Shown here piece by piece: positions 1 to 8,538 of a DNA stretch of 64,000 bases (position 1 is its first letter; each line of letters starts with the position of its first letter). This stretch comes from Ilyomonas sp963847085 (lineage in GTDB: Bacteria; Bacteroidota; Bacteroidia; Chitinophagales; Chitinophagaceae). The stretch spans positions 744,001 through 808,000 of the forward strand of contig CAWJYO010000011.1 in assembly GCA_963847085.1 (NCBI GenBank), written 5' to 3'. The notes below the pieces were generated by a model. It ran no database searches, was not told the origin of the DNA, and saw only the letters and a program-made list of their open reading frames with translations. Made by a program: the position numbers and the translations under genes.

Positions 1-545
1 CCGGCTGGAAAATTCAGGTGGTGCCTGAGTTGGTGCCACAGAAAGATTTTTTTGAAATGCTTACCCACAAAACGTTTCCGGCAACGTGCTGGCTGCGCAC
101 CATGGAAGAGCTGAACTACATTGAAGAGCCTGATATGTTTCATGATGTATTTGGGCACATTCCTTTACTGGTAAATCCTGCTTATGCGCAGTTTATGCAA
201 GGCTTTGGCAGGCTTGCGATGAAATGGATTGATGATGCCGATGCGATTGCTGTATTAGCACGTGTGTATTGGTACACCATTGAGTTCGGTTTGTTAAACG
301 AAAATGGCGAACACAAAATCTTTGGCGCTGGCATTATTTCATCCATTGGCGAAACGGCGCATGTGTTCAGCGATGCTTCCGAAAAAACGCCTTTTGATGT
401 GCATCAAATGCTGGCAACACCTTATCGGATTGATACCTTGCAACCGCGCTTTTTTGTAATGGAATCGTTCGAGCAATTGTGTTCTGCTATTCCTCAAATA
501 GATATTGAATTATCAAACATACTTTCAGAACAATTCATTCATTAA
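1..545 (+). CDS. phhA: Phenylalanine 4-monooxygenase, 3' part (5' end outside window)
   Basis: Iron- and pterin-dependent hydroxylation of phenylalanine to tyrosine in the cytoplasm. The frame is open from the first bases (reading GWKIQ before the GTG at 18), so the true start lies upstream of the window. The visible part contains the family signature FHDVFGHIP, whose two histidines are iron ligands, followed by the third ligand, the Glu in YWYTIEFGL. The sequence IPQIDIELSNILSEQFIH ends the protein. The next gene, four bases downstream, is the pterin carbinolamine dehydratase that recycles its cofactor, which supports the assignment. This is the bacterial single-domain form; no regulatory domain is visible in this part. 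Confidence 0.95.
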   Translation, partial: GWKIQVVPELVPQKDFFEMLTHKTFPATCWLRTMEELNYIEEPDMFHDVFGHIPLLVNPAYAQFMQGFGRLAMKWIDDADAIAVLARVYWYTIEFGLLNENGEHKIFGAGIISSIGETAHVFSDASEKTPFDVHQMLATPYRIDTLQPRFFVMESFEQLCSAIPQIDIELSNILSEQFIH

Positions 546-549
546 TACT

Positions 550-783
550 ATGTGGCAGGAAAAAGATAACGAGCTGCAACGCAGTTTTGTTTTTGCCGAT
601 TTTTCAGAAGCTTTTGCTTTTATGACGCGTGTAGCTTTGCTGGCAGAAAAGGTGAACCACCATCCTAACTGGAGCAACGTGTACAACAAAGTAGAGATTC
701 ATTTGTCAACGCATGATGCAGGCAATGTTGTTACTGAAAAAGACAAAGCTTTGGCAGCAGCAATAGATAAACTGATTGATTGA
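550..783 (+). CDS. phhB: Pterin-4a-carbinolamine dehydratase
   Basis: Small cytoplasmic enzyme (77 aa) that dehydrates 4a-hydroxytetrahydrobiopterin made by phenylalanine hydroxylase. The catalytic signature EKVNHHPNW, then Tyr, then His (VEIHLSTHD) fits the PCD family pattern E-x3-H-H-P-x-W. I chose the ATG at 550 (MWQEKDNEL) over a longer in-frame reading from 505, because that would overlap the end of phhA by 41 bases and PCD proteins usually start close to this point. Family members are often about 95-110 aa, so this is a short version missing part of the usual N-terminal helix. It is cotranscribed with phhA. It also carries one copy of the over-represented word TTTGTTTTTGC at 586. Confidence 0.9.
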   Translation: MWQEKDNELQRSFVFADFSEAFAFMTRVALLAEKVNHHPNWSNVYNKVEIHLSTHDAGNVVTEKDKALAAAIDKLID

Positions 784-791
784 AAACAAGG

Positions 792-2762
792 TCAATCAAT
801 TTTATAAAATGCGCGGTGCAAATGAATGTTGGCAATGGGTGTTACTACAAGCGGCAACATTTCTACCACCGTTTGATTGCTGTCTAAGCCGTAAGCTTTG
901 CTATCTGATTGCGCCATCCGGTTGATGGTAAAATAGCTGTTCAAAATAAAGCCTTCTTTAACCGGCAGTTCATTATCATACGAAAGAAAACGTTCCAGCA
1001 ACACAAAACGAAAGTTGTGTAAGTCTTCAATGTTTAAAGCCCGATAACGACTGGTAATGTCAATCTCTTTATTGTCTATCATTTCTTCAATTACTTTACG
1101 CAACATCACACCAATGCGCGGCTGAATGCGAAAGCCCAGCCTGAAATCAATGCGAATCACTTTATCTTCCAGCACTTCTTCCACACCATATTCCATTGTA
1201 TATGGGTCGTCAGTTCTGTCAATATGAACAAACCAATATAAGTCGGCACGCTTTGGATTGTTACCAAATATTGAATTGATAATGCGCTTTTCAATCTGAC
1301 GTGAATTGTTGGCTTTAGAAAGATAAATTAAATGGGAAGCATACTTCGGCACTGAAGTGTCTTCACTCAAATCTTTCAGTTGCGGTAAATAATCTTTGAG
1401 GTTGTTAAACACCGTATAACGGTTGATGATTTTACGTGCATTGAACCACACGTACATCGTTCCAATTAATCCGATTTCAAATACAAGGAAAAACAAACGC
1501 TTCACAATTTTTACTGCGTTGGCAATAAAAAAGCACGACTCTACACAAACAAATACCGTAAGAATTGCGCCAACAATCCAAAACGGAATATGCCGCACAT
1601 AGCGCAGATAATAGTACATTAAAATGGTGGTCATGAGCATGGCAACCGTAATAGAAAAACCATACGCTGCCGTCATGGCTTCGCTGGTGCGGAAGTACAG
1701 CACCACTAAAACGCAGCCTAAAAATAAAATCCAGTTGATGCTGGGAATGTAAATCTGACCGCGCACAAGCGTTGGGTATTTTACTTTTACACGAGGCCAG
1801 AAATTAAGGCTGATGGCTTCGCTGATAAGTGTGAATGAACCACTGATTAGCGCCTGGCTGGCAATGATGGAAGCCATTGTGGCAATGATAACGCTGGGTA
1901 TTAAAAACCAGGAGGGCACGATGGCAAAAAATGGATTCAATCCGTCTAAATGTGGTTTGTTTCTGACCAATGCCCAGGCGCCTTGCCCAAGATAATTGAG
2001 AACCAACGCTATCTTTACAAATATCCAGCTATACTGAATATTTCGCCTGCCGCAATGCCCCAGATCGGAATATAAAGCTTCCGCACCCGTGGTACACAAA
2101 AATACAGCACCCAATAACCAGAACCCACGTGGATGCTGGGTTAGCAACTCAATGCCATATACCGGATTCAAAGCTTCAAATATTCTTGGATAATGAGCAA
2201 TCTGAATGATGCCTAATACACTTAACATGGTAAACCATAGCAACATAATGGGCCCAAATGAGCCGCCAACCACTTTTGTTCCAAATCGTTGAAAGGTGAA
2301 AAGAAGCAGCAATATCACTAAAACAATTTCTAATACTAAACTATTGCCCGGCACAATATGCTCTGCCATGCTTGGCACCATGTTTAAACCTTCGATGGCT
2401 GAAGTAACGGTAATAGGAGGCGTAATGATGCCATCTGCCAGCAAAGTACCCGCACCAATAATGGCCGGATACACAAGCTTTTTACCATATCGTCGCACCA
2501 GTGCATATAAAGAAAATACGCCACCTTCACCATGGTTATCAGCTTGTAGCGTGATGATAACATATTTAAAAGTAGTTTGCAGGGTAAGTGTCCAGAACAC
2601 GCACGATATAGCGCCAAAAACAAGACTCTCGTTGATAGTTCCACCTTCTGTAAGGATGGTTTGAAAGGTGTAAAGCGGCGAAGTTCCGATATCGCCATAA
2701 ATGATTCCTAACGCAATTAGTAAACCCGCTAACGAAAGTTTATGGTAATGGCTCTTGCTCAT
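792..2762 (-). CDS. kup: Kup-type low-affinity potassium uptake protein
   Basis: Inner-membrane K+ (proton symport) transporter of the KUP/HAK/KT family, 656 aa, the usual length. The N-terminus contains the family hallmark GIIYGDIGTSPLYTFQ, followed by about twelve hydrophobic segments in the first 450 residues and a hydrophilic C-terminal cytoplasmic domain of about 200 residues. It converges on phhB, with only 8 bases between the stop codons, and is divergent from the Gfo/Idh gene upstream. No sign of damage. Confidence 0.95.
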   Translation of the reverse strand: MSKSHYHKLSLAGLLIALGIIYGDIGTSPLYTFQTILTEGGTINESLVFGAISCVFWTLTLQTTFKYVIITLQADNHGEGGVFSLYALVRRYGKKLVYPAIIGAGTLLADGIITPPITVTSAIEGLNMVPSMAEHIVPGNSLVLEIVLVILLLLFTFQRFGTKVVGGSFGPIMLLWFTMLSVLGIIQIAHYPRIFEALNPVYGIELLTQHPRGFWLLGAVFLCTTGAEALYSDLGHCGRRNIQYSWIFVKIALVLNYLGQGAWALVRNKPHLDGLNPFFAIVPSWFLIPSVIIATMASIIASQALISGSFTLISEAISLNFWPRVKVKYPTLVRGQIYIPSINWILFLGCVLVVLYFRTSEAMTAAYGFSITVAMLMTTILMYYYLRYVRHIPFWIVGAILTVFVCVESCFFIANAVKIVKRLFFLVFEIGLIGTMYVWFNARKIINRYTVFNNLKDYLPQLKDLSEDTSVPKYASHLIYLSKANNSRQIEKRIINSIFGNNPKRADLYWFVHIDRTDDPYTMEYGVEEVLEDKVIRIDFRLGFRIQPRIGVMLRKVIEEMIDNKEIDITSRYRALNIEDLHNFRFVLLERFLSYDNELPVKEGFILNSYFTINRMAQSDSKAYGLDSNQTVVEMLPLVVTPIANIHLHRAFYKID

Positions 2763-3068
2763 AAAAGAAAATTGTTTGCAAAGTAATAGCCAAGTTTATA
2801 AAAATATTCACCTATTAAAAAAACTAATATAATATATAAAATAAAAATAATACACTATTTTAGTTGACCAACTTTCAATTTTTACATTACAAATAAATGA
2901 ATCATTGAAATATGTTTGTGCTTCTTTTTAGAATAATGATTTGCATCCTCATATTCCTTACTTTTAAATTCTTCTTTCAAAACAAAACTTGCCATAATGA
3001 AACCAGGAACTTCTGTTACAGTTGAAACGCCAACAACTTAAGCGAAACCGAAAGACAACAGCAGTAAC
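2763..3068. promoter_or_regulatory. Divergent intergenic region with possible promoter
   Basis: About 300 very AT-rich bases between kup and the Gfo/Idh gene, which point away from each other, so both promoters should be here. A TATGTTTG at 2911-2918 fits the Bacteroidota -7 consensus TAnnTTTG on the plus strand, but no clear TTTG/TTG -33 box lies at the right distance, so this is only a candidate. No gene or RNA was recognised. Confidence 0.3.
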
Positions 3069-4581
3069 ATGAACCGCCGCAAATTTGTAGAGATGGCTTC
3101 ATCGGCGGCGGTTGCATTCACCATTTTGCCGCGCCACGTGTTAGGCGGAAAAAACTTTGTTGCGCCAAGCGATAAAATAACGCTTGCCTACATTGGAAAC
3201 GGAACGCAGGGCATTAACGAAATGTTGCCTATGCTTGCTGTTCCTGACATACAAATTGTTGCCGTTTGCGATCCCAATAAGGAAGCTAGAGGATACAGAG
3301 ACTGGAGTCAGACTGGCTTGCGTGATCAGATAAGAAAAACCATAAACAATCCGAACTGGCAACCCGGTGGCGATAACATCATACCCGGCGGAAGAGACAA
3401 TGGAAAAGACATTGTTGATTCTTATTATGCCAATGTTCGCAAACAACCGGCTTATAAAGGATGCACGGCTTATGCCGATGTGCGTGAATTATTGGCAAAA
3501 GAAAAAGATGTAGATGCCGTAAAAATTATGACGCCCGATCATCTGCATGGTATCTTATGCCTGGCAGCAATGAAGAAGGGCAAGCATGTAATTGTGCATA
3601 AGCCCATTTCGAATCGTTTAAAAGAAGGCAAGAACGTAATTAACATGGCGCGCAACAGCAAAGTGATTACACACCTTGTACCCTGGGACTCTAATGGTTC
3701 GATGGAAACGGTAATGGCTTGGATAAACGGTGGCGCCATTGGCACATTAACTGAAGTGCACAATTGGACAAACCGACCTGTGTGGCCGCAATATGCCGAA
3801 CTGCCAACGGATAAACCGCCCGTTCCGCAAGGGTTTGACTGGGATTTATGGCTGGGGCCGGAAGCTGAGCGTCCTTATTCTTCCGATTATACAAACATGG
3901 TATTTAGAGGATGGTATGATTTCGGTGGCGGCTCGATGGCTGATATGGGCCATTACAGTTTGTGGACGGTGTTTAACGCGTTGCAATTGACCTCACCAAC
4001 CATGGTCATTCCCAACCGCAGCCATGTATGCGATTTCAATGGCAGCGTGCCTTTTCAGAATCAACAATGATTTTTCTTTTCCGATGGCAAGTATGGTACG
4101 CTTTGCATATCCGGCTAATGGCAATCGCCCGCCGGTTGATTTGTGTTGGTACGATGGAGGAATGCGTCCGCCAACGCCGGTTGAATTATTGAATGAAAAC
4201 AAAGAATTGCCTCAGGAAGGAATGATGTTTGTAGGCACGGGCGGCAAAATATTAGCTGGCTTTAATGTGCAGGATCCACAGATTATTTCGGGTAAAAAAA
4301 TGGATGTGCCTGCCGGTAAAAAAGACAACAGAAGCCAGGTACAGCAAACTTCGGAAGCTTTACCTCTTTTTGTAAATGCCTGTAAAACCGGACAGCAATA
4401 TGATGGCAATTTTAGACAAGCTGAATATTTAACCGAAGCGGTGAACTTATATGCGGTGGCTTTGCGCACGAACAAATTGCTGAAGTACGATGCGGCTAAT
4501 CTTACGATTACCAATGCGCCGGAAGCCAACAAATATTTAAGCAGAGAATACAGAAAAGGATGGAGTCCGGATGAGATATAA
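3069..4581 (+). CDS. Exported Gfo/Idh/MocA-family oxidoreductase (one frameshift)
   Basis: NAD(P)-binding oxidoreductase of the Gfo/Idh/MocA family, probably acting on a sugar or inositol derivative in the periplasm. The N-terminus MNRRKFVEMASSAAVAF is a twin-arginine signal. The dinucleotide fold follows (LAYIGNGTQG), then DAVKIMTPDHLHG and KHVIVHKPIS, where the Lys-Pro is typical of the family. The reading frame stops after GSVPF at 4068, but the +1 frame continues the family C-terminus directly (RINNDFSFP, then WYDGGMRPPTP). Removing the C at 4056 joins both parts into a 503-residue protein of normal length. No other damage is seen, so a sequencing indel is more likely than a true pseudogene. 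The sugar isomerase gene at 4773 is its natural partner. Confidence 0.85.
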
Positions 4582-4600
4582 CAAGGTTTGTTTTTGCCCC

Positions 4601-4747
4601 TTTTTACCGCAGAGAAAAGAGTGTGAAATGAGGTTTAGCTGAGTTGTTTTTCTTCTGTATCACTTAAAAAAGTTCCGAACCTTTAAAAGGTTCGGAACTT
4701 TCGCTCTGCGAAACCTCTGCTAATTCCTCTTCTCCGCGGTTAAAAAT
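4601..4747. repeat. Dispersed inverted repeat, ACCGCAGAGAA family, copy 1
   Basis: The ends are TTTTTACCGCAGAGAA and CTTCTCCGCGGTTAAAA, with a second inner inverted pair (GAGGTTTAGC / GCGAAACCTC). The same layout occurs at 19661-19745. It lies between two same-strand genes, so it may also act as an RNA hairpin in the message. Confidence 0.6.
4670..4700. repeat. Perfect 31-base palindrome
   Basis: Two 15-base arms, AAGTTCCGAACCTTT and its complement, surround one central A. It is nested inside the larger repeat at 4601-4747 and absent from the related copy at 19661, so it looks like a separate insertion. The upstream A run and downstream TTT could make it a weak bidirectional terminator. Confidence 0.6.
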
Positions 4748-4772
4748 TTTTTCAACAAAAAAACTTCATTTT

Positions 4773-5636
4773 ATGAAAACAATACAACGCAGAGCCTTTC
4801 TCGCTCAAACGACAAAAGGATTAAGTGCAGCTTTTGTTTTATCCCATTTTCCTAAACACATATTCGCGGCAGCAAGAGCGAATGATATACCTATAGGGTT
4901 TCAAACCTTTCCTATCAGAGATACATTGGCAAAAGATTTTTCCGGCACTTTAAAAATGATGGCAGACAATGGTTATCGATTAACTGAACTGTGCTCGCCG
5001 CAAGGCTATGCCAGCATAGGCTTTGGCTTTTTGGCCAACATGAAAACAGAAGAAATCAAACGCACCATTAATGATGCAGGATTAAGTTGTCCAAGCTGTC
5101 ATTTTGGTTCTAAAGAGTTGACGGATAACTTAGATAAATCTATTGAGTTTGCACAAGCGATGGGCTTATCACAAATGATTTGTTCAACATTTTGGTTGCC
5201 AAAAGAAGCAACGTTAAACGATTATTATGCGGCTGCCGATAAGCTGAATATAGCAGCGGATAAAATAAAAAAAGCAGGAATGCAAACGGGTTTTCATAAC
5301 CATGAATTTGAATTTCATACTTTGGACGGACAACTCATTTATGATGCTTTAATGAGCCGGTTTGATAAGGACTTAGTGAAGATGCAGTTTCAAACAGAAG
5401 TGATTAATTTGGGTTACAAAGCGGCTGATTATTTTAAGAAATATCCGGGTCGTTTTATTTCATCGCATTTATCAGATTGGACGCCTGATAAAAAAGAAAC
5501 TACTATCGGGCAAGGTGTGATAGACTGGAAAGAATTTTTTGCTGCAGCAAAAGTTGGTGGTGTTAAAAATTATTTCGTTGAGATGAACATGGACAACATG
5601 AAGAACAGCGCAAGTTATATTCACCAAAATGTATAA
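4773..5636 (+). CDS. Exported sugar phosphate isomerase/epimerase-like TIM-barrel protein
   Basis: AP-endonuclease-2 / xylose-isomerase-like TIM barrel, 287 aa. The N-terminus carries RRAFL in a twin-arginine signal, and the body has PIGFQTFPIRDTLAKDF, GFHNHEFEF and DWKEFF, all typical of these epimerases; the His and Glu of HNHEFEF are expected metal ligands. The C-terminus is complete (VEMNMDNMKNSASYI). This gene directly follows the Gfo/Idh oxidoreductase, a pair often found together in Bacteroidota for the oxidation and epimerisation of unusual sugars. The substrate cannot be read from the sequence. Confidence 0.85.
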   Translation: MKTIQRRAFLAQTTKGLSAAFVLSHFPKHIFAAARANDIPIGFQTFPIRDTLAKDFSGTLKMMADNGYRLTELCSPQGYASIGFGFLANMKTEEIKRTINDAGLSCPSCHFGSKELTDNLDKSIEFAQAMGLSQMICSTFWLPKEATLNDYYAAADKLNIAADKIKKAGMQTGFHNHEFEFHTLDGQLIYDALMSRFDKDLVKMQFQTEVINLGYKAADYFKKYPGRFISSHLSDWTPDKKETTIGQGVIDWKEFFAAAKVGGVKNYFVEMNMDNMKNSASYIHQNV

Positions 5637-5666
5637 ATAATTTTTCGCTGACACAGCATATAAAAT

Positions 5667-6374
5667 ATGAAGCAACTTTTGGTTTTATTCATTTTTGTTT
5701 TTGCCCATTTTATTATGGCACAATCGCAAAGCATCAATCTGTTCAACTCTTATCTGGCTAATACAAACCAGGTTTTATTTGTAAAAACAAGGGGCGTTGA
5801 TTCAATAAGAGGAAGGATGTTTTTGTATGAAAGAAAAAACAAGAAAGCAGGCTGGAAGCTGGCTGATTCATTTACGGTGGTGGTTGGCAGAAGCGGGTTG
5901 GCGAAAGATGCCAGTAGCTCAATTTCATTCAACGATTTGCCAATCAAAAAAGAAGGCGATGGCAAATCTCCGGCTGGCGTTTTTCCGTTGGGCATTGTGT
6001 TTAGTTATCACGATTTAAAGGATTTAAAAATGCCTTTTAAACGGGTAGATACGCTTTGCCATTGTGTAGATGACACTGCATCTTCTTACTACAACACACT
6101 TGTTGTTGCCGACACAGCAAAGCGCTCTTACAACAGCTTTGAGTACATGAAGCGTAAGGATGATTTTTATGAATATGGCGTGTGGGTTTTATACAACAGT
6201 CATCCGGTTGTTGCAGGCAATGGCTCCTGCATTTTTATTCATATCTGGAAAGATGAAAGGAGCGGAACATCAGGCTGTACAGCAATGTCAAAAGAAAATA
6301 TTTTGAAACTGATTGATTGGTTGAATAAAAAGAAAAATCCTATGTTGTTGCAGGTGGTTGAAGATGGCAAATGA
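5667..6374 (+). CDS. L,D-transpeptidase (YkuD-like) family protein, secreted
   Basis: 235 aa with a signal peptide (KQLLVLFIFVFAHFIMAQ). The C-terminal half has GDGKSPAGVFPLG and GSCIFIHIW followed by GTSGCTAMS, matching the YkuD/COG3786 pattern of a conserved His and then a catalytic Cys after Gly. Such proteins crosslink or edit peptidoglycan in the periplasm, although the COG3786 branch is poorly characterised and the activity here is inferred. The signal-peptide codons include one copy of the TTTGTTTTTGC word at 5694. Confidence 0.8.
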   Translation: MKQLLVLFIFVFAHFIMAQSQSINLFNSYLANTNQVLFVKTRGVDSIRGRMFLYERKNKKAGWKLADSFTVVVGRSGLAKDASSSISFNDLPIKKEGDGKSPAGVFPLGIVFSYHDLKDLKMPFKRVDTLCHCVDDTASSYYNTLVVADTAKRSYNSFEYMKRKDDFYEYGVWVLYNSHPVVAGNGSCIFIHIWKDERSGTSGCTAMSKENILKLIDWLNKKKNPMLLQVVEDGK

Positions 6375-6403
6375 GAATAGAACAGATGATTTTGTTTTAG
6401 CCA

Positions 6404-6939
6404 TTAATACAATTTCTTTTCCATTATCATAAATTCCAATGGCTGTAAATGTTTGCCAGTAATATTATCTTCCTGAAAAAACTTTCTTTCGCCGGTTTCT
6501 TCATATCCATGCCTTTTGTACCAGTTGATTAAATCATCCCGTACAGAAATAACCGACATATAAATGGTTGTGCAATTGAGGTGTTTTGCCCATTCTCCGG
6601 CAGCCTGTAAAAGCTGTTTGCCAATGCCGCCGCCCTGCAAATGCGGATTACGGCAAACATGCCCAAATATAATTTTTGATGATGCTGTTGCAGGTTCACA
6701 CAACCAATGATTTCGTTTTCATTGTTGGCGTATTTCAAAAATATACTTCCGGGCAGTTGCACTGTTTGCAAAAGTTGCTCTTCATTGGTGCGCTGCTCGC
6801 CGCCAATCAAATGCGCTTCGGTTGTCCAGCCTTGTTTTGAGGCTTCACCACGATACGCAGAATTAAGTAAGGCTTTAATAGCAGGAATATCGGCAGGCGT
6901 TGCTATGGAAATATGTGCATTTGAAAACTGGAACATCAT
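6404..6939 (-). CDS. GNAT-family N-acetyltransferase (one frameshift)
   Basis: Acetyl-CoA-dependent acetyltransferase, unknown acceptor. The N-terminal part (ISIATPADIPAIKALLNSAY) and the IIGCVNLQQHHQKLYLGMF strand are in one frame. The acetyl-CoA loop (NPHLQGGGIGKQLLQAA, a Q/RxxGxG/A motif) and the C-terminal end are in another. Restoring one base at about 6648-6652 gives GMFAVNPHLQGGGIG and a normal 178-residue protein. This is one of the few breaks in the window that needs an added base rather than a removed one. Probably intact in the cell. Confidence 0.8.
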
Positions 6940-6961
6940 TGGGCAAAAATATTATTCCGCT

Positions 6962-7288
6962 TTATTTGGTAAAAACAAACTCATCGCGGTTATCAAATAA
7001 CACTTCATATTGCTCCAGAATATTTTGCTGAAAGCTGGATGGAAGTCTTGTCCAATCCCACAGCTCTACCAAAATAGGTATGTTGCTATCCGTTATTTTT
7101 TCGCGTAGTGAAGAAAAAATTGGATAAGGTAAAGGAGATAAGTCGGCTGTTCGTATTACTAAATCCAAATCGCTGCCTTCATGTGCGGTGCCATTTACAC
7201 GACTGCCATACGCCCATACTTCTACTGGCATTTTTATTTTTGAAAAGATTGTATTGAGCGTTTGTTTGTCTTTGTCGCGGAGGAGCAT
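6962..7288 (-). CDS. mntA: MNT-type nucleotidyltransferase, predicted antitoxin
   Basis: Minimal nucleotidyltransferase of 108 aa. It shows the signature WAYGSRVNGTAHEGSDLDLV, i.e. GS-x(n)-DxD. In HEPN/MNT pairs the MNT protein neutralises the HEPN RNase by AMPylating it. The start codon lies one base after the HEPN stop, so the two are translated together. The symbol is given by family analogy only. Confidence 0.8.
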   Translation of the reverse strand: MLLRDKDKQTLNTIFSKIKMPVEVWAYGSRVNGTAHEGSDLDLVIRTADLSPLPYPIFSSLREKITDSNIPILVELWDWTRLPSSFQQNILEQYEVLFDNRDEFVFTK

Positions 7289-7289
7289 A

Positions 7290-7709
7290 TCAATTGTTTA
7301 ACCGCTTGATGGAAGCCGCCAATTCGTTAGCGTCCACAATAAATTGGGGCAAAAACAAAAGAGTTTCTTCTGCGAAATTAACACCATAATCATGCGCTGT
7401 ATTGTTTCTATTATCACGATACTTCATCCATCTTTCACCTTCTTCAAAAGTGATAATATTACGCAAAACTCCATGACGAAATACGTCCTTAAAAACCAAC
7501 TGGTCAACGGCTTTGGAAGAATGGAAATAAGGCTTTAGCGCTTTGCGTAATAATTTACCGCTTTGCTCCAAAATGATTTCAAATTCTTTTACACAGGCCG
7601 AACGATACATGTCATGGTCAATGGTATCGGGTTGCGATTGATCCAGTAAAGACAATGCTTTTTCTAACGTTAAAATACATCGTTCTAAATAAGCAGTGTC
7701 AATTTTCAT
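7290..7709 (-). CDS. hepT: HEPN-domain protein, predicted RNase toxin
   Basis: All-helical 139-residue protein of the HI0074/HEPN 'nucleotidyltransferase substrate-binding' family. It contains YRDNRNNTAHDYG, which fits the HEPN active-site pattern R-x4-6-H followed by the conserved Tyr. It is first in a two-gene operon with the MNT gene. In studied pairs this is a ribonuclease toxin that degrades RNA when not AMPylated; toxicity here is inferred. Confidence 0.8.
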   Translation of the reverse strand: MKIDTAYLERCILTLEKALSLLDQSQPDTIDHDMYRSACVKEFEIILEQSGKLLRKALKPYFHSSKAVDQLVFKDVFRHGVLRNIITFEEGERWMKYRDNRNNTAHDYGVNFAEETLLFLPQFIVDANELAASIKRLNN

Positions 7710-7747
7710 AAAGCAAGAAGATGAATTAATCTTTTACAAATCAACCA

Positions 7748-8428
7748 TCAATAACTCACACACTCTTTCAACTCTTTATCTGTATAAGCCAGATTGTATT
7801 GTTTCAACACATCAGCAGGCACACCGTTCCATTGGTTAGGAATGTTGCCAACATAACCAATGTCTTTCACGCCAATCTCTGAAGTATAAAAACCAGTGGC
7901 AGTCAGGTTTCGCATCAAATTAAAAAACGAAACGCCCGGCTCCATGCCCGGCTTTGCTTTTTTAGGATAGGCAATTTCATCAACCATGGCAATGCGTTGC
8001 TTATCATCACAATCGCGAAACGATTGGTTGTAACGTGTTAAGCATTGCATATCTAACCAACGCAAGCCGCCACGCATAGGCGTTTGGTGTTCGGGAATAT
8101 CCTTTACTATAAACTCAATAAAATCGGGCACTTTCGCATCGGTGGCACTACCACTCACTTCATCTTTCGGTATAATAATATCTGCCAATACCGAGATGGT
8201 TGCCATCTCATGATCAGTAAAAAATTTATTTTTTGTTACATCATCGTAATGCGCTTTTTCTTCCTTCATGCGGTCGAAATCATTTCCTTTGTTTTCAACC
8301 GCTTTTTCCGAAGGCAATTCTTTTCTGTTATCTGTTTTAATATCAGAATTACAGGCTTCTAAAACGGCACCTGCCGCCATGCTGCCTGCCAGCAATGCTT
8401 TTAAAGAATGACGTCTGTTCATAATCAA
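7748..8428 (-). CDS. Gluconate 2-dehydrogenase subunit 3 family protein
   Basis: Small exported subunit of membrane-bound GMC-type dehydrogenases, 226 aa (or 224 from the second Met, MNRRHSLKALLAGSM). The N-terminus is a twin-arginine signal ending in a lipobox-like VLEAC. The body has DHEMATISVLADIIIPKDE and the GGLRWLD and FFNLMR blocks of this family. It lies just downstream of the GMC catalytic subunit on the same strand. It is thought to help the flavoprotein fold, be exported through Tat and reach the respiratory chain. Confidence 0.85.
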   Translation of the reverse strand: MIMNRRHSLKALLAGSMAAGAVLEACNSDIKTDNRKELPSEKAVENKGNDFDRMKEEKAHYDDVTKNKFFTDHEMATISVLADIIIPKDEVSGSATDAKVPDFIEFIVKDIPEHQTPMRGGLRWLDMQCLTRYNQSFRDCDDKQRIAMVDEIAYPKKAKPGMEPGVSFFNLMRNLTATGFYTSEIGVKDIGYVGNIPNQWNGVPADVLKQYNLAYTDKELKECVSY

Positions 8429-8538
8429 TCTTAAATTTATGATTTGTGAATTATGATTTGTTATGTACGATGTTAGATGTGGAAAGCACGATGTAATTGG
8501 GCTGTTTTTTTGCTCATAGCTATTCGCTCACAGCTTCT

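Noticed and set aside
3069..4581. Programmed frameshift in the Gfo/Idh gene
   Set aside because: The site lacks a slippery heptamer with a downstream structure, and similar one-base breaks are scattered over unrelated genes in the window.
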